Assembly: GCA_022448925.1 (NCBI GenBank)
Contig: JAKVCP010000005.1
Span: 27,397-88,532, forward strand
Reading direction: 5' to 3'
DNA length: 61,136 nt
Source of the DNA: Paracoccaceae bacterium
Lineage (GTDB): Bacteria > Pseudomonadota > Alphaproteobacteria > Rhodobacterales > Rhodobacteraceae
A program made the position numbers and the translations under genes. This document shows positions 1-8,452 of the stretch, in pieces (position 1 is the stretch's first letter; each line of letters starts with the position of its first letter). The notes beneath the pieces were generated by a model. It was not told the origin of the DNA and searched no databases. It worked only from the letters and a program-made list of their open reading frames with translations.

Positions 1-24
1 AATCAAAAAGGCGAACCAGTCCAT
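1..24 (-). CDS. tspO: TspO-like sensory protein, first codons only
   Basis: Only eight codons are inside the window. They read MDWFAFLI on the minus strand, starting four bases after the crtB stop. TspO of Rhodobacter sphaeroides begins with a similar stretch (MDW followed by FL) and lies directly downstream of crtIB in the same direction. The identification therefore rests on position plus a handful of residues. TspO is an outer-membrane tetrapyrrole/oxygen-signal protein that modulates photosynthesis gene expression. Another small gene starting here cannot be excluded. Confidence 0.55.
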
Positions 25-28
25 TGGA

Positions 29-1084
29 TCACTTTGCTTCTTTCAGGTGGTCTGCATAAAGCACTCGGCGCCGGTGCTGATCCTGATACTCTAGCTGTGC
101 CAGAGCCTCGATGAAAGCGCCTGATCGGCCGTCCCCCCAGGAAGAGACCCTTTCAGGACGGACACAGGCCGCCTCGACCAGAAAGGCAACCTCGGGCAAG
201 GGATCCGCATAAAGCACCGCTGACTGAGGCATCAGGCTGATACCAACAGTCTTCATGAACGCACGGCCCATCAGGTGCAGTTTCGTGGTGCGCCCTGTAT
301 GTGCCCGGCGCGATATCGAATCGTGCCCATGCGCTGCCAGATCAGTGCCAATTCCGGCATAGACATGCCGCGCCGCCAAAATGCCAAAGCGACAGTCCAT
401 CGGCAACTTACGCACACCAGGTTCAGACCGGACATAGAGACGGTTGGCCTCTTTCAGAAGACGCCCCACGATGGCGCGGATCTCGGGTATGGGCTGTGGA
501 TTGGCAAGAAAGGCCTCGGAATCAATCCCGCTGTGCGTCAGCCATTCAAGTGGCAGATACAACCGTCCTTCGCGCGCATCCTCGCCAACATCCCGTGCGA
601 TATTCGTCAACTGCATCGCAACGCCCAAGTCCGCCGCGCGCGCCAGGGCATGCCGGTCCCGGACTCCCATCAAGACAGACATCATGACCCCAACCGCCGA
701 GGCAACCCGCGCAGAATAGGACACAAGATCGGAAAAGGTTTCGTACCGGCGCTCCAGCGCGTCCCAGGCCAATCCCTCTAGCAGAGCATCGGGCAGCGCC
801 CGAGGCATGTCGAACTGGTCGACCACAGCGGCAAAAGCGCGGTCTGCCGGGGCATCTTTGGGCCGCCCTTCGTAAATCCGCTCAAGCCGGTCGCGCAAAC
901 GCAACACGGCACCAGATTTGTCCGAGTGCAAATCAACCGCATCATCCGCAAGCCGGCAAAAGGCATATAGCGCCAGACCCGGGTCGCGCACACGCTTTGG
1001 CAAAACCATTGATGCGGTATGAAATGAGCGTGAGCCATGGCGGATCGCCTTGGTACAGTGGTCCATATCGCGTGGGTCGATCAT
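29..1084 (-). CDS. crtB: Phytoene synthase
   Basis: This 351-residue enzyme condenses two geranylgeranyl diphosphates head to head into phytoene, the first committed carotenoid step. Both aspartate-rich diphosphate-binding motifs of the squalene/phytoene synthase family are visible: DDAVD near residue 47 and QLTNIARDVGEDAREGR near residue 157. The length is usual for alphaproteobacterial CrtB. Its start overlaps the crtI stop by four bases, so the two genes are translationally coupled in the order crtI-crtB. It should be expressed from the PpsR-controlled region upstream of crtI. Confidence 0.97.
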   Translation of the reverse strand: MIDPRDMDHCTKAIRHGSRSFHTASMVLPKRVRDPGLALYAFCRLADDAVDLHSDKSGAVLRLRDRLERIYEGRPKDAPADRAFAAVVDQFDMPRALPDALLEGLAWDALERRYETFSDLVSYSARVASAVGVMMSVLMGVRDRHALARAADLGVAMQLTNIARDVGEDAREGRLYLPLEWLTHSGIDSEAFLANPQPIPEIRAIVGRLLKEANRLYVRSEPGVRKLPMDCRFGILAARHVYAGIGTDLAAHGHDSISRRAHTGRTTKLHLMGRAFMKTVGISLMPQSAVLYADPLPEVAFLVEAACVRPERVSSWGDGRSGAFIEALAQLEYQDQHRRRVLYADHLKEAK

Positions 1085-2634
1085 GTCACGTGCTCCGCAT
1101 CCGGCACCAGTTTCGCCATGACCTCGGCTGATGTGACGACACTTGGGATCCCCGCCCCCGGATGTGTCCCAGCGCCGACGATATATAGCCCCTTGGCCTC
1201 TTCGCTGGTGTTGTGTGGCCGGAACCAGGCCGACTGAAAAATCCGCGGTTCTAACGAGAACCCAGCGCCGTAAGGGCTAAGATACCTGTCGGCAAAGGTC
1301 TGCGGCGTAAAGATCTCGGACTCTGTCAGGTGGTCTTGGAAACCGGGCAACAGCTTGTCATCAAGGATCTTTGCCAGCTTTTGGCGATAGCTGTCCTGCA
1401 TCGCGGCCCAATCGACCGGTGTCTTGCCGCACAGATTGGGGACAGGGGACAAAGCATAGAATGTATCATCCCCATCCGGTGCCGCACTTGGGTCGGTCAC
1501 ACTGGGCCGGTGCAGGTAAATCGACATGTCCTCGGCCAGATGGCGCTTCATGAAAATATCATGCAACAAACCGCGATAGCGCGGCCCATTCAGGATGGTG
1601 TGATGACCGACATCCCGCCACATCCCGGCTGTGCCTTTGGTTCCAAAATACCAGACAAAAAGCCCCATCGACCAGCGCGACCGCTTTAATCGCGCGGGCG
1701 TCCAGCGCCGACCCGTGCCTTTCAAAAGGCGCGTGTAGGTATGTCCGGGGTCAGCATTTGAAACAACCGTACGCGCAGGCCACAGTCTGCCATCGGTGCT
1801 GCGCACACCGGTCACCTGGTTGTCGCGTGTTTCGATTTCATCGACTTCGCAGGTCAGCTCGACCCGGCCACCCTGCCCTTCGATCACGCGCACCATGGCA
1901 TCGGCCAAGGCCTGCACACCCCCCATCACGTAGTGAACCCCAAAGGCTTTTTCGAGGTGAGACACAAGGATGTACATTGAGGTCACATGAGTCGGATCGC
2001 CGCCGATAAAGAGCGGATGAAACGAGAGAGCCATGCGCAGTCTTGGGTCCTTAACCCGATTGGCAGCATGAGCGTAAACAGACCGATCCGCACGGTACCA
2101 GACAAATCCAGGCAATTCTTTTACCAGATCCATCAACCTGTTCATCGGACGTCGGCCCAGGCCCTCAAATCCGAACTCATAGCGTTTTTGACTGTCGACC
2201 AGGAATTGATCATAGCCGGCAAGGTCATCAGGGCTCAGTCTGGCCACTTCGTCGCGCATCGCCTCTTCGCCCTTACGAACGGCAAAGCGCGTTCCGTCAT
2301 CCCATCGAATTTCGTAATAGGGATCAAGCGGTCGCAGATCGACATCCCGGTCGAACTCTCGCCCACAATCAGCCCAAAGCTGCCGAAACACATGGGGGAC
2401 GGTCAGGATTGTTGGCCCCAGATCAAATCGGTGCCCGGCTTTGCTGATTGATGAACCACGGCCACCAGCCCGGTCCAGCCGATCGAGAACCGTCACATGG
2501 TAGCCCTTTGCGCCCAGGCGCATCGCCGCTGACAACCCGCCCAGACCCGCACCGATGACCACCGCGGCGCGGCGCGGATCCCGGCCTGTGTCGATGGAGC
2601 GTTCTGAATGGGCGTCTTCAACTCGTTTCAGCAT
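1081..2634 (-). CDS. crtI: Phytoene desaturase
   Basis: This 517-residue FAD enzyme introduces the double bonds that turn phytoene into neurosporene or lycopene. The N-terminal dinucleotide fold AVVIGAGLGGLSAAMRLG starts near residue 24, and the C-terminal FAD motif GLYIVGAGTHPGAGIPSV is intact, as in bacterial CrtI. It is the first gene of crtI-crtB. The Shine-Dalgarno GGAGGA touches the ATG with almost no spacer, which is odd, but no other in-frame ATG or GTG exists before the conserved fold. A PpsR motif lies 16-33 bases upstream of the start. Confidence 0.97.
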   Translation of the reverse strand: MLKRVEDAHSERSIDTGRDPRRAAVVIGAGLGGLSAAMRLGAKGYHVTVLDRLDRAGGRGSSISKAGHRFDLGPTILTVPHVFRQLWADCGREFDRDVDLRPLDPYYEIRWDDGTRFAVRKGEEAMRDEVARLSPDDLAGYDQFLVDSQKRYEFGFEGLGRRPMNRLMDLVKELPGFVWYRADRSVYAHAANRVKDPRLRMALSFHPLFIGGDPTHVTSMYILVSHLEKAFGVHYVMGGVQALADAMVRVIEGQGGRVELTCEVDEIETRDNQVTGVRSTDGRLWPARTVVSNADPGHTYTRLLKGTGRRWTPARLKRSRWSMGLFVWYFGTKGTAGMWRDVGHHTILNGPRYRGLLHDIFMKRHLAEDMSIYLHRPSVTDPSAAPDGDDTFYALSPVPNLCGKTPVDWAAMQDSYRQKLAKILDDKLLPGFQDHLTESEIFTPQTFADRYLSPYGAGFSLEPRIFQSAWFRPHNTSEEAKGLYIVGAGTHPGAGIPSVVTSAEVMAKLVPDAEHVT

Positions 2635-2649
2635 TCCTCCACGATACAG

Positions 2650-2667
2650 TGTCCAGTTTGATTTACA
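2650..2667. promoter_or_regulatory. PpsR/CrtJ-type operator between crtI and crtA
   Basis: The sequence TGTCCAGTTTGATTTACA is an exact TGT-N12-ACA motif, the known binding pattern of PpsR/CrtJ. It sits in the 145-bp divergent region between crtI and crtA. A degenerate second copy (TGT-N12-GCA) follows at 2693-2710. PpsR usually binds paired sites cooperatively, so this pair could repress both operons under oxygen or light. PpsR itself is encoded at 25619-27031. Confidence 0.75.
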
Positions 2668-2779
2668 AACAAAACCTTACATGGGAAGAATCTGTAAACT
2701 TCACTTTGCATTCATGATCATCCGTGCAAAACTCTGACAGGGAAACCAACTGCTTTGGAAGGAAATTCCGATCCAGACC

Positions 2780-3532
2780 GTGACGCTCAGTTTCTTTCGC
2801 TACGGATCGATCGCTGATCGCGTTTGGGCGTTTGGCCAAATGGGGCTGGCCAGGTGGGCGCTGTCGCGCACACCTGATCTGGCGTTCTGGAAACTATTGG
2901 GCAGCGGCAGCGGCGAAGGGTTCACCCCCGTGCCTGATACCTCTGTCTCGGCCGTTTTATGTGTCTGGCCAGACCTTGAAACGGCACAGGAAAGGCTGCG
3001 GTCAGAACCGGTGTTTCGGCGCTACCGTGCGCGCGCATCCGAAGTGTTCACGGTGTTTCTTGCCGCAACTCAGGTGCGCGGGACCTGGAGCAACAGCCAA
3101 CCATTCCAAGCCGTCGCCACACCTGACACAGGTGACAACACGAGTCTAAAGGCGGGTTCAAAAAAGGGCTCCGAATGTGGCCCGGTAGTTGCCCTGACCC
3201 GCGCCACGATCAGGCCCTCGGTTGCCCTGAAGTTCTGGAAACGTGTGCCCGACATCAGCGCCATGATCGGCGCCGACCGGAACGTCGCCTTCAAGATCGG
3301 TGTCGGAGAGGTGCCCTGGCTGCATCAGGTTACCTTTTCGATTTGGCCAAATGCCCGCGTGATGGCCGATTTTGCCCGGACCTCGGGGCCACATGCCAGC
3401 GCCATAAAAGCTGTCAGGGCCGGCAACTGGTTCAGCGAAGAGCTTTACGCCCGATTCCGTCTTCTGGACCATAGTGGCAAATGGAAAGGTCGGAATCCTC
3501 TCACTCATTTGGAATTGGAGCCTGCCGCGTGA
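2780..3532 (+). CDS. crtA: Spheroidene monooxygenase
   Basis: This 250-residue protein matches the CrtA family from its N-terminal SFFRYGSIADRVWAFGQM segment through the C-terminal RFRLLDHSGKWKG region. CrtA inserts the 2-keto group into spheroidene (or hydroxyspheroidene) with O2, giving the red spheroidenone typical of aerobically grown phototrophs. The start used is the GTG at 2780; AGGAAA lies rather far upstream. It is first in crtA-bchI-bchD-bchO, and its TGA overlaps the bchI GTG. A PpsR-motif region lies upstream. Confidence 0.95.
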   Translation: MTLSFFRYGSIADRVWAFGQMGLARWALSRTPDLAFWKLLGSGSGEGFTPVPDTSVSAVLCVWPDLETAQERLRSEPVFRRYRARASEVFTVFLAATQVRGTWSNSQPFQAVATPDTGDNTSLKAGSKKGSECGPVVALTRATIRPSVALKFWKRVPDISAMIGADRNVAFKIGVGEVPWLHQVTFSIWPNARVMADFARTSGPHASAIKAVRAGNWFSEELYARFRLLDHSGKWKGRNPLTHLELEPAA

Positions 3533-4533
3533 CCCAACCGTTCCCGTTTGCGGCCATCGTCGGACAGGACGAAATGAAAACCGCCCTTGTTCTGACTGCA
3601 ATTGATCCCAAGATCGGTGGCGTGCTGGTTTTTGGTGACAGAGGCACCGGAAAATCAACTGCAGTGCGCGCTTTGGCAGCGCTATTGCCTCAGATCGACG
3701 TGGTCGAGGGATGCCCCTGCAACAGTGCAGACCTGCGCGATTGCCCGGACTGGACCGGCATCACCAAGGGCAAAATGGTCAAACGCCCAACCCCCGTCGT
3801 GGACCTGCCGCTTGGTGCAACCGAAGACCGTGTGACCGGCGCACTGGATATTGAACGCGCGTTGACCAAGGGCGAAAAGGCATTTGAGGCCGGTCTTTTG
3901 GCGCGGGCCAATCGAGGATACCTGTATATCGACGAAGCCAACCTGCTTGAAGATCACATCGTGGATCTTCTGCTTGATGTTGCCCAATCGGGTGAGAACC
4001 TGGTCGAACGTGAAGGCCTGTCCATCCGCCATCCAGCCCGCTTTGTGCTGGTGGGATCCGGCAACCCCGAAGAGGGCGAGCTGCGTCCACAGCTTTTGGA
4101 CCGTTTTGGCCTGTCGGTTGAGGTCACATCCCCCAACGACATCGATCAGCGAGTAGAGGTTGTGCGCCGCCGGGACGCTTATGAAACGCAGACTGCACCT
4201 TTTCTCAAGAAATGGCGCGCCGCCGACACGCGGTTGCGCAACAAGATCTTGTCGGCGCGGGACGCGTTGCCTGGGCTGACAACGCCGGATGAAACACTGC
4301 GCGATTGCGCAGCATTGTGCATCGAACTTGGCGCCGATGGGCTGCGCGGCGAGTTGACACTTTTGAAAGCCGCCCGCGCCCATGCCGCCTTTGCCGGGCA
4401 AGACAGGGTCACGCGCGACAACCTGCGCGCCGTTGCGCCCAGTGCCTTGCGGCACCGCCTGCGCCGCGACCCACTGGATGAGGCCGGATCGACAGCGCGC
4501 GTGGCCAAGGTGGTCAGCGATGTGCTGGCATGA
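3529..4533 (+). CDS. bchI: Magnesium chelatase ATPase subunit I
   Basis: BchI is the AAA+ motor of magnesium chelatase (with BchD and BchH), which inserts Mg into protoporphyrin IX. The 334-residue product has Walker A GDRGTGKST near residue 40, Walker B LYIDEANLL near residue 130 and the QLLDRFGLSVEV sensor region. I place the start at GTG 3529 (product MTQPFPFAAIVGQ), overlapping the crtA TGA, because family members begin just before this segment. The in-frame ATG at 3481 would add 16 residues that read as crtA coding sequence. Confidence 0.97.
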   Translation: MTQPFPFAAIVGQDEMKTALVLTAIDPKIGGVLVFGDRGTGKSTAVRALAALLPQIDVVEGCPCNSADLRDCPDWTGITKGKMVKRPTPVVDLPLGATEDRVTGALDIERALTKGEKAFEAGLLARANRGYLYIDEANLLEDHIVDLLLDVAQSGENLVEREGLSIRHPARFVLVGSGNPEEGELRPQLLDRFGLSVEVTSPNDIDQRVEVVRRRDAYETQTAPFLKKWRAADTRLRNKILSARDALPGLTTPDETLRDCAALCIELGADGLRGELTLLKAARAHAAFAGQDRVTRDNLRAVAPSALRHRLRRDPLDEAGSTARVAKVVSDVLA

Positions 4534-6158
4534 CCCATCCAGTTTGGGAAGACGCCGTGCTTGCCCTGCGCCTCTTGCGCCTAGACCCCGTGGGCCTGGG
4601 TGGTATCTGGCTGCGGGCCGCTGTGGGCCCCCCACATGACCGGTTTATACGGGCTGTTGGGCCTGCAGTACGGCTGACTTGCCATATGACGGATGAAGCC
4701 CTTTTGGGGGGGCTCGACATCCCGTCGACCCTCGCCAATGGACGGCCCAGTTATGCCCAAGGCCTGCTGGCCAAACCGGGATGCCTGATGCTGTCCTGCG
4801 CCGAACGCGCATCCCGTCACCTGGCCGCAGTACTGGCCAGAACCCTTGACCGGTGTGCAGGCCACAGCCTGATCGCACTTGATGAAGGGATCGATGATGA
4901 AGCGCCTCCGGCCGCGCTGACCGATCGATTGGCCTTTCACCTGGTGCTGGACGGGCTAAGTGCCGCTGACTGCGTACAGAGTGCAGAGGATATGCCAGAA
5001 TCCGGGCCGACCCGGCTGGCCGGTCTTCAGGATGAGGCCCTGCGCGCGTTGACAGCAGTCTCTGTCAAATTGGGTGTCACAAGCCTGCGGGCACCCATGT
5101 TTGCAGCCCGGACCGCCCGCGCCCATGCCGCCCTTCACGGCCGTCCCATGGCAGAGGATCAAGATCTTGAGACCGCCGTCCGATTGGTTCTTGTGCCGCG
5201 GGCTACGATGGTACCGCAAGAGGACCCTGCAGAGTCTCCGCCCCCGGACGATCCGCCACCTCCATCAGACGCGGACACACGCGTGGACAAACCAGCCGAG
5301 GATCAGCTTTTGGAAGCCGCCTTGGCCAATTTGCCCCCCGACATCCTCTCTCGCCTGTGCAGTCAACAACGGCTGCAGCGCGCGGCTGGCACTTCGGCGC
5401 AGGGGGCTCTTATGAAAGGATCAGCGCGTGGCCGCCCCCTGCCTTCGCGGCCGGGTCGCCTGGACGGCCGCAGCCGCATCGACCTGATTGCGACCCTCCG
5501 GGCCGCCGCCCCGTGGCAACCGCTGCGCAGGGGCACATTGCCCGGCGGTCCGCTCAAACTTAGGTCCAGCGATCTTCATGTGCGCCGCAACCAATCACGA
5601 TCTGACCGGTTGCTGATCTTTGCGGTGGATGCCAGCGGGTCTGCCGCATTCAATCGTCTTGCCGAAGCCAAAGGCGCTGTCGAGCTGTTGCTGGCCGAAG
5701 CCTATGCAAGCCGCGATCACGTCGCCCTTATCGCTTACAACAAAGAAAGCGCCGAACTCCTTTTGCCGCCCACCCGATCCTTGGTTCGCACCAAACGGCA
5801 CTTGGCACAGCTGCCTGGCGGCGGTGCAACACCCCTGGCCGCAGGTCTGAAAGAAGCACTGCACCTTGCCGCAACGGGCCGTCGTAAAGGGTTTCAACCG
5901 GCTTTGATCCTTATCGCAGATGGCCGCGCCAACATCGATCTTTTGGGCCAGGCCAACCGGGCGAACGCCCTGTCAGACGCCCTGACCACGGCACGTGGAA
6001 ATCGCATGCTGAACATTCCTGCCGTTGTGATCGATATGTCAAAGCGCCCCGAAGCCCAACTGTCCGAGGTGGCACAGGCGCTGGACGCGCGCTATGCGCC
6101 AATGCCTTTTGCCGACGCCAAAAAGCTGTCAGGCGTGGTCAACGCGCAACTGACATAA
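4530..6158 (+). CDS. bchD: Magnesium chelatase subunit D
   Basis: This 542-residue partner of BchI consists of a degenerate AAA+ half, a proline-rich acidic linker around residues 230-255 (PPPDDPPPPSDAD) and a C-terminal von Willebrand A domain. The integrin-like metal site is visible as DASGSAAFNRLAEAKGA near residue 365. BchD forms a ring complex with BchI and bridges to BchH. It overlaps bchI by four bases (ATGA). The length is typical for alphaproteobacteria. Confidence 0.96.
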   Translation: MTHPVWEDAVLALRLLRLDPVGLGGIWLRAAVGPPHDRFIRAVGPAVRLTCHMTDEALLGGLDIPSTLANGRPSYAQGLLAKPGCLMLSCAERASRHLAAVLARTLDRCAGHSLIALDEGIDDEAPPAALTDRLAFHLVLDGLSAADCVQSAEDMPESGPTRLAGLQDEALRALTAVSVKLGVTSLRAPMFAARTARAHAALHGRPMAEDQDLETAVRLVLVPRATMVPQEDPAESPPPDDPPPPSDADTRVDKPAEDQLLEAALANLPPDILSRLCSQQRLQRAAGTSAQGALMKGSARGRPLPSRPGRLDGRSRIDLIATLRAAAPWQPLRRGTLPGGPLKLRSSDLHVRRNQSRSDRLLIFAVDASGSAAFNRLAEAKGAVELLLAEAYASRDHVALIAYNKESAELLLPPTRSLVRTKRHLAQLPGGGATPLAAGLKEALHLAATGRRKGFQPALILIADGRANIDLLGQANRANALSDALTTARGNRMLNIPAVVIDMSKRPEAQLSEVAQALDARYAPMPFADAKKLSGVVNAQLT

Positions 6159-6164
6159 TCGGCC

Positions 6165-7067
6165 ATGGAATGGGAGCGGTACAAATCAACCTGGCCCAAT
6201 GCCGAGACCTCAGAATTCATCTCGTGCCACCCACATCGGTGGCACGTGCAACGGGCAGGCACGGGATCCCCAATCCTGTTGATCCATGGGTCCGGCGCAT
6301 CGACCCATAGTTGGGCGCAAATCCTGCCTGCCCTTGCTGAAACACACCACGTCATTGCCTTGGATCTGCCCGGACAGGGCTTTACCAAGCTGGGCACGCG
6401 GTCCCGCTGTGGCCGGGGTGCGATGGCACGGGACATCCTGTCGCTGCTGATCAGTCTCGACGTTGATCCCAAGGTCGTCATTGGCCACTCTGCCGGAGCC
6501 GCAATTGCTGTGACGATGGCCTCTCAGATGACACCACAACCACAGGTGATCTCGATCAACGGGGCCTTTCGTACCTTTGGTGGTCTTGCCGGTGTGCTGT
6601 TTCCCGCTGTTGCAAAAATCCTGTCTCTCAGCCCCGGAACAGGGCGTGTGTTTGCCCAGCTCAACGGCTCGCGTGATCGGGTTAAACGCTTGATCGGATC
6701 AACTGGTAGTCAGGTGCCAGATCAGATTCTGGCATGTTACCAGGCCCTGGTCAGCGATCCCGGGCACGTCAACGCAACCCTTGCCATGATGGCCCAATGG
6801 TCTTTGTCAGATATGGACAAATGCCTGAACGCATTGGTCGAACCGGCACATTTTCTGGTTGGCGCAAAAGATGCAACCGTTCATCCCAGTGCCTCCAAAG
6901 AGGCGGCAAGGCATGTTCGAAATGCAAAAGTGGAGACACTTGCCAACCGAGGCCACCTGCTGCACGAAGAAGATCCAGAGGCTGTTATTGCATCCATCAA
7001 GACCCAGCTTTTCGGTTCAGAAAGTCCAGATCCTTCTGTACCTCCGAAAGGCAGCGACGCGTCGTGA
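6165..7067 (+). CDS. bchO: Magnesium chelatase accessory alpha/beta hydrolase
   Basis: This 300-residue alpha/beta-hydrolase-fold protein has the oxyanion segment ILLIHGSGASTHSWA, the nucleophile elbow GHSAGAA (serine near residue 108) and a late histidine in NRGHLLHEEDP. BchO always travels with bchI-bchD and is needed for normal bacteriochlorophyll levels, but its exact reaction is unsettled. It starts six bases after the bchD stop and ends the crtA-bchIDO run. No convincing plus-strand terminator follows. Confidence 0.92.
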   Translation: MEWERYKSTWPNAETSEFISCHPHRWHVQRAGTGSPILLIHGSGASTHSWAQILPALAETHHVIALDLPGQGFTKLGTRSRCGRGAMARDILSLLISLDVDPKVVIGHSAGAAIAVTMASQMTPQPQVISINGAFRTFGGLAGVLFPAVAKILSLSPGTGRVFAQLNGSRDRVKRLIGSTGSQVPDQILACYQALVSDPGHVNATLAMMAQWSLSDMDKCLNALVEPAHFLVGAKDATVHPSASKEAARHVRNAKVETLANRGHLLHEEDPEAVIASIKTQLFGSESPDPSVPPKGSDAS

Positions 7068-7248
7068 CACGGCAAAGCGGGCGCCAGTAAAACTCAGGGC
7101 AAAATTTTGATTGGCGGCATGCCCGCCGCGCAGGCTTCAAAAGGCCCGTCACAGACGTATGTTTCTGCGGGGAATGCCGGGTCGCGTCAGCTTGGCTGAG
7201 CGATATCCGCAGGTCATCCGAGCAACCGTAGCCAATTTAAACGGCACC

Positions 7249-7277
7249 AAAAAAATGGGCCGGAAACCACCGGCCCA
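7249..7277 (-). terminator. Rho-independent terminator of pazS
   Basis: On the minus strand an 8-bp perfect GC-rich stem (TGGGCCGG / CCGGCCCA, 6-base loop, 7256-7277) is followed directly by seven U residues (A-run 7249-7255 on the plus strand). It lies 25 bases beyond the pseudoazurin stop. This is a textbook intrinsic terminator and separates pazS from the converging bchO. Confidence 0.9.
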
Positions 7278-7302
7278 CAGTCTGGAGATGTCAGATTGAC
7301 GA

Positions 7303-7815
7303 TCAGCTTGATTTCATTTCCGCAATCATTTCATCAGCCATTGCGAAGTATTCATCATAACGCTTTTTGGCGCGACCGCGTTGTTTTGCGCCGCGCGCTT
7401 CCTCGTAATTCGATGACGGGTCACCAACAAGAACAAGCCCGACCATGCCCATTGAGCGGTGCGGCTTGCAGAAGTATCCATATGTCCCTTCGGTGGTGAA
7501 GGTGACTTCGACCTCTTTGTTGGTCTTGCCTTTCCACTCATCACCGCCTGCTGGAAGCATTTTTGGATCCGACTCGCACAGATGCGTTTTGTCTGTTGGG
7601 ACAAACTTCACGGTATCTCCAACGTTCGCCATCACCACGGGCGGGTTGAAAATCATCGTGTTTTTCTTGTCCGCGGGATCCTTTGTCAGCATCTCGACGA
7701 TAATTGTCTGGGGCTCAGCGGTCGCGTGGCTGTCCGCCAACAAGCTTGTCGGCAGAACCGCTGCTGCTGTTGTCCCGCCGATCATGGCCAAAGCCTGCCT
7801 ACGTGTTTGAGTCAT
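7303..7815 (-). CDS. Pseudoazurin (type 1 blue copper protein)
   Basis: This is a 170-residue periplasmic cupredoxin. The type 1 copper ligands are visible: the histidine of DKTHLCES and the CxxHxxxxM arrangement in YFCKPHRSMGM. VMANVGDTVKFVPTDK and MVGLVLVGDPSS match pseudoazurins, and a charged C-terminal helix follows. The start at 7815 gives TQTRRQALAMIGG followed by a hydrophobic stretch to SLLADSHA, a twin-arginine signal with a cleavage site, and has the Shine-Dalgarno GGAGA. Most pseudoazurins use Sec export. It probably shuttles electrons in the periplasm. It is monocistronic with its own terminator. Confidence 0.88.
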   Translation of the reverse strand: MTQTRRQALAMIGGTTAAAVLPTSLLADSHATAEPQTIIVEMLTKDPADKKNTMIFNPPVVMANVGDTVKFVPTDKTHLCESDPKMLPAGGDEWKGKTNKEVEVTFTTEGTYGYFCKPHRSMGMVGLVLVGDPSSNYEEARGAKQRGRAKKRYDEYFAMADEMIAEMKSS

Positions 7816-7832
7816 TGTACGTCTCCATTTCT

Positions 7833-7849
7833 TGTAGCCTGAGGCTACA
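7833..7849. promoter_or_regulatory. Inverted repeat in the pazS upstream region
   Basis: The sequence TGTAGCC-TGA-GGCTACA is a perfect 7-bp inverted repeat with a 3-base spacer, 18 bases upstream of the pazS ATG and just before its ribosome site. It could be an operator for an unidentified dimeric repressor or a small RNA stem. It is not a PpsR motif, since the spacing is N11. Confidence 0.45.
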
Positions 7850-8294
7850 CTCCCTTTTGTGCTCAGCCACCTCGTGCCGAGAGTCCGCTTCCAGACAGCC
7901 AGAAGGACTGAATTAATGCACCGTGACTTTAGTAATACGGCCTTCGATGACATGTGGATCATCGGCGGCCAAAACTCAGCCATAAGGTTTGGACTGCAAG
8001 CTTGGGCGGTTCGGTTTGCAACGGTCGTGAACGTCGTGGCAAACCTCTGTGTTCCACCCAAGTCGTGGGAGCCAACCGACAGGATGCCAGCTGACGCATT
8101 GGATCCAACCTTTGAACCTGCGACAGACCCAACCCCCGAACACAGAGCGATTGCAGTTCCGCCAGACCCATGATGGCTGACTATCTGTCCTTTATAAGTC
8201 CTCCGCTGCTTGGAATAAACGTTCGCTTGTCATCGAAAACACCCGTCGTGCCCTGGGTTGGAAACGATGCTCCGCTGATCTGAAATTGGCATGG

Positions 8295-8323
8295 GATATA
8301 TGTCAAATCAAGATGACACTCAA
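8295..8323 (-). promoter_or_regulatory. Minus-strand promoter-like sequence with PpsR operator in its spacer
   Basis: TGTCAAATCAAGATGACA at 8301-8318 is an exact TGT-N12-ACA motif. On the minus strand it lies between a -35-like TTGAGT (8323-8318) and a -10-like TATATC (8300-8295) with 17-bp spacing. Transcription would run toward pazS, whose start is about 480 bases away. The motif is seen directly; promoter activity is inferred. Confidence 0.55.
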
Positions 8324-8402
8324 ACTGTACTCAAGGGGTGACATATGTGACCTATTGCTGTGACGACGCATATCCGCAATGTGCGCCATGCACCGTAATC
8401 CC

Positions 8403-8440
8403 AGTCTGCAAAAGGCCAGGAGAGACCAGTCTCGCAGACT
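8403..8440 (-). other. Hairpin just downstream of hemC
   Basis: AGTCTGC and GCAGACT form a 7-bp stem. A second inverted repeat, GAGAC/GTCTC, sits on the inner side. It begins 13 bases after the hemC stop on the minus strand. No U-run follows, so it is not a standard intrinsic terminator. It may stabilise the 3' end of the long bchF-hemC transcript. Confidence 0.35.
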
Positions 8441-8452
8441 TCGGAATGATCC

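Larger units (their letters stand above)
7816..8452. other. 637-bp stretch without a convincing gene
   Basis: This lies between the pazS start and the hemC stop, both on the minus strand. Short open frames on both strands lack ribosome sites and family resemblance. It holds an inverted repeat next to pazS (7833-7849), a PpsR motif nested in a minus-strand promoter-like sequence (8295-8323), two direct ACTCAA repeats (8318-8334) and a hairpin just after hemC (8403-8440). It could be a long regulated leader of pazS or encode a small RNA. Confidence 0.6.

Noticed and set aside
2693..2710. Second PpsR motif near crtA
   Set aside because: The right end is GCA instead of ACA; I mention it only as a degenerate partner of the exact site, not as a separate feature.
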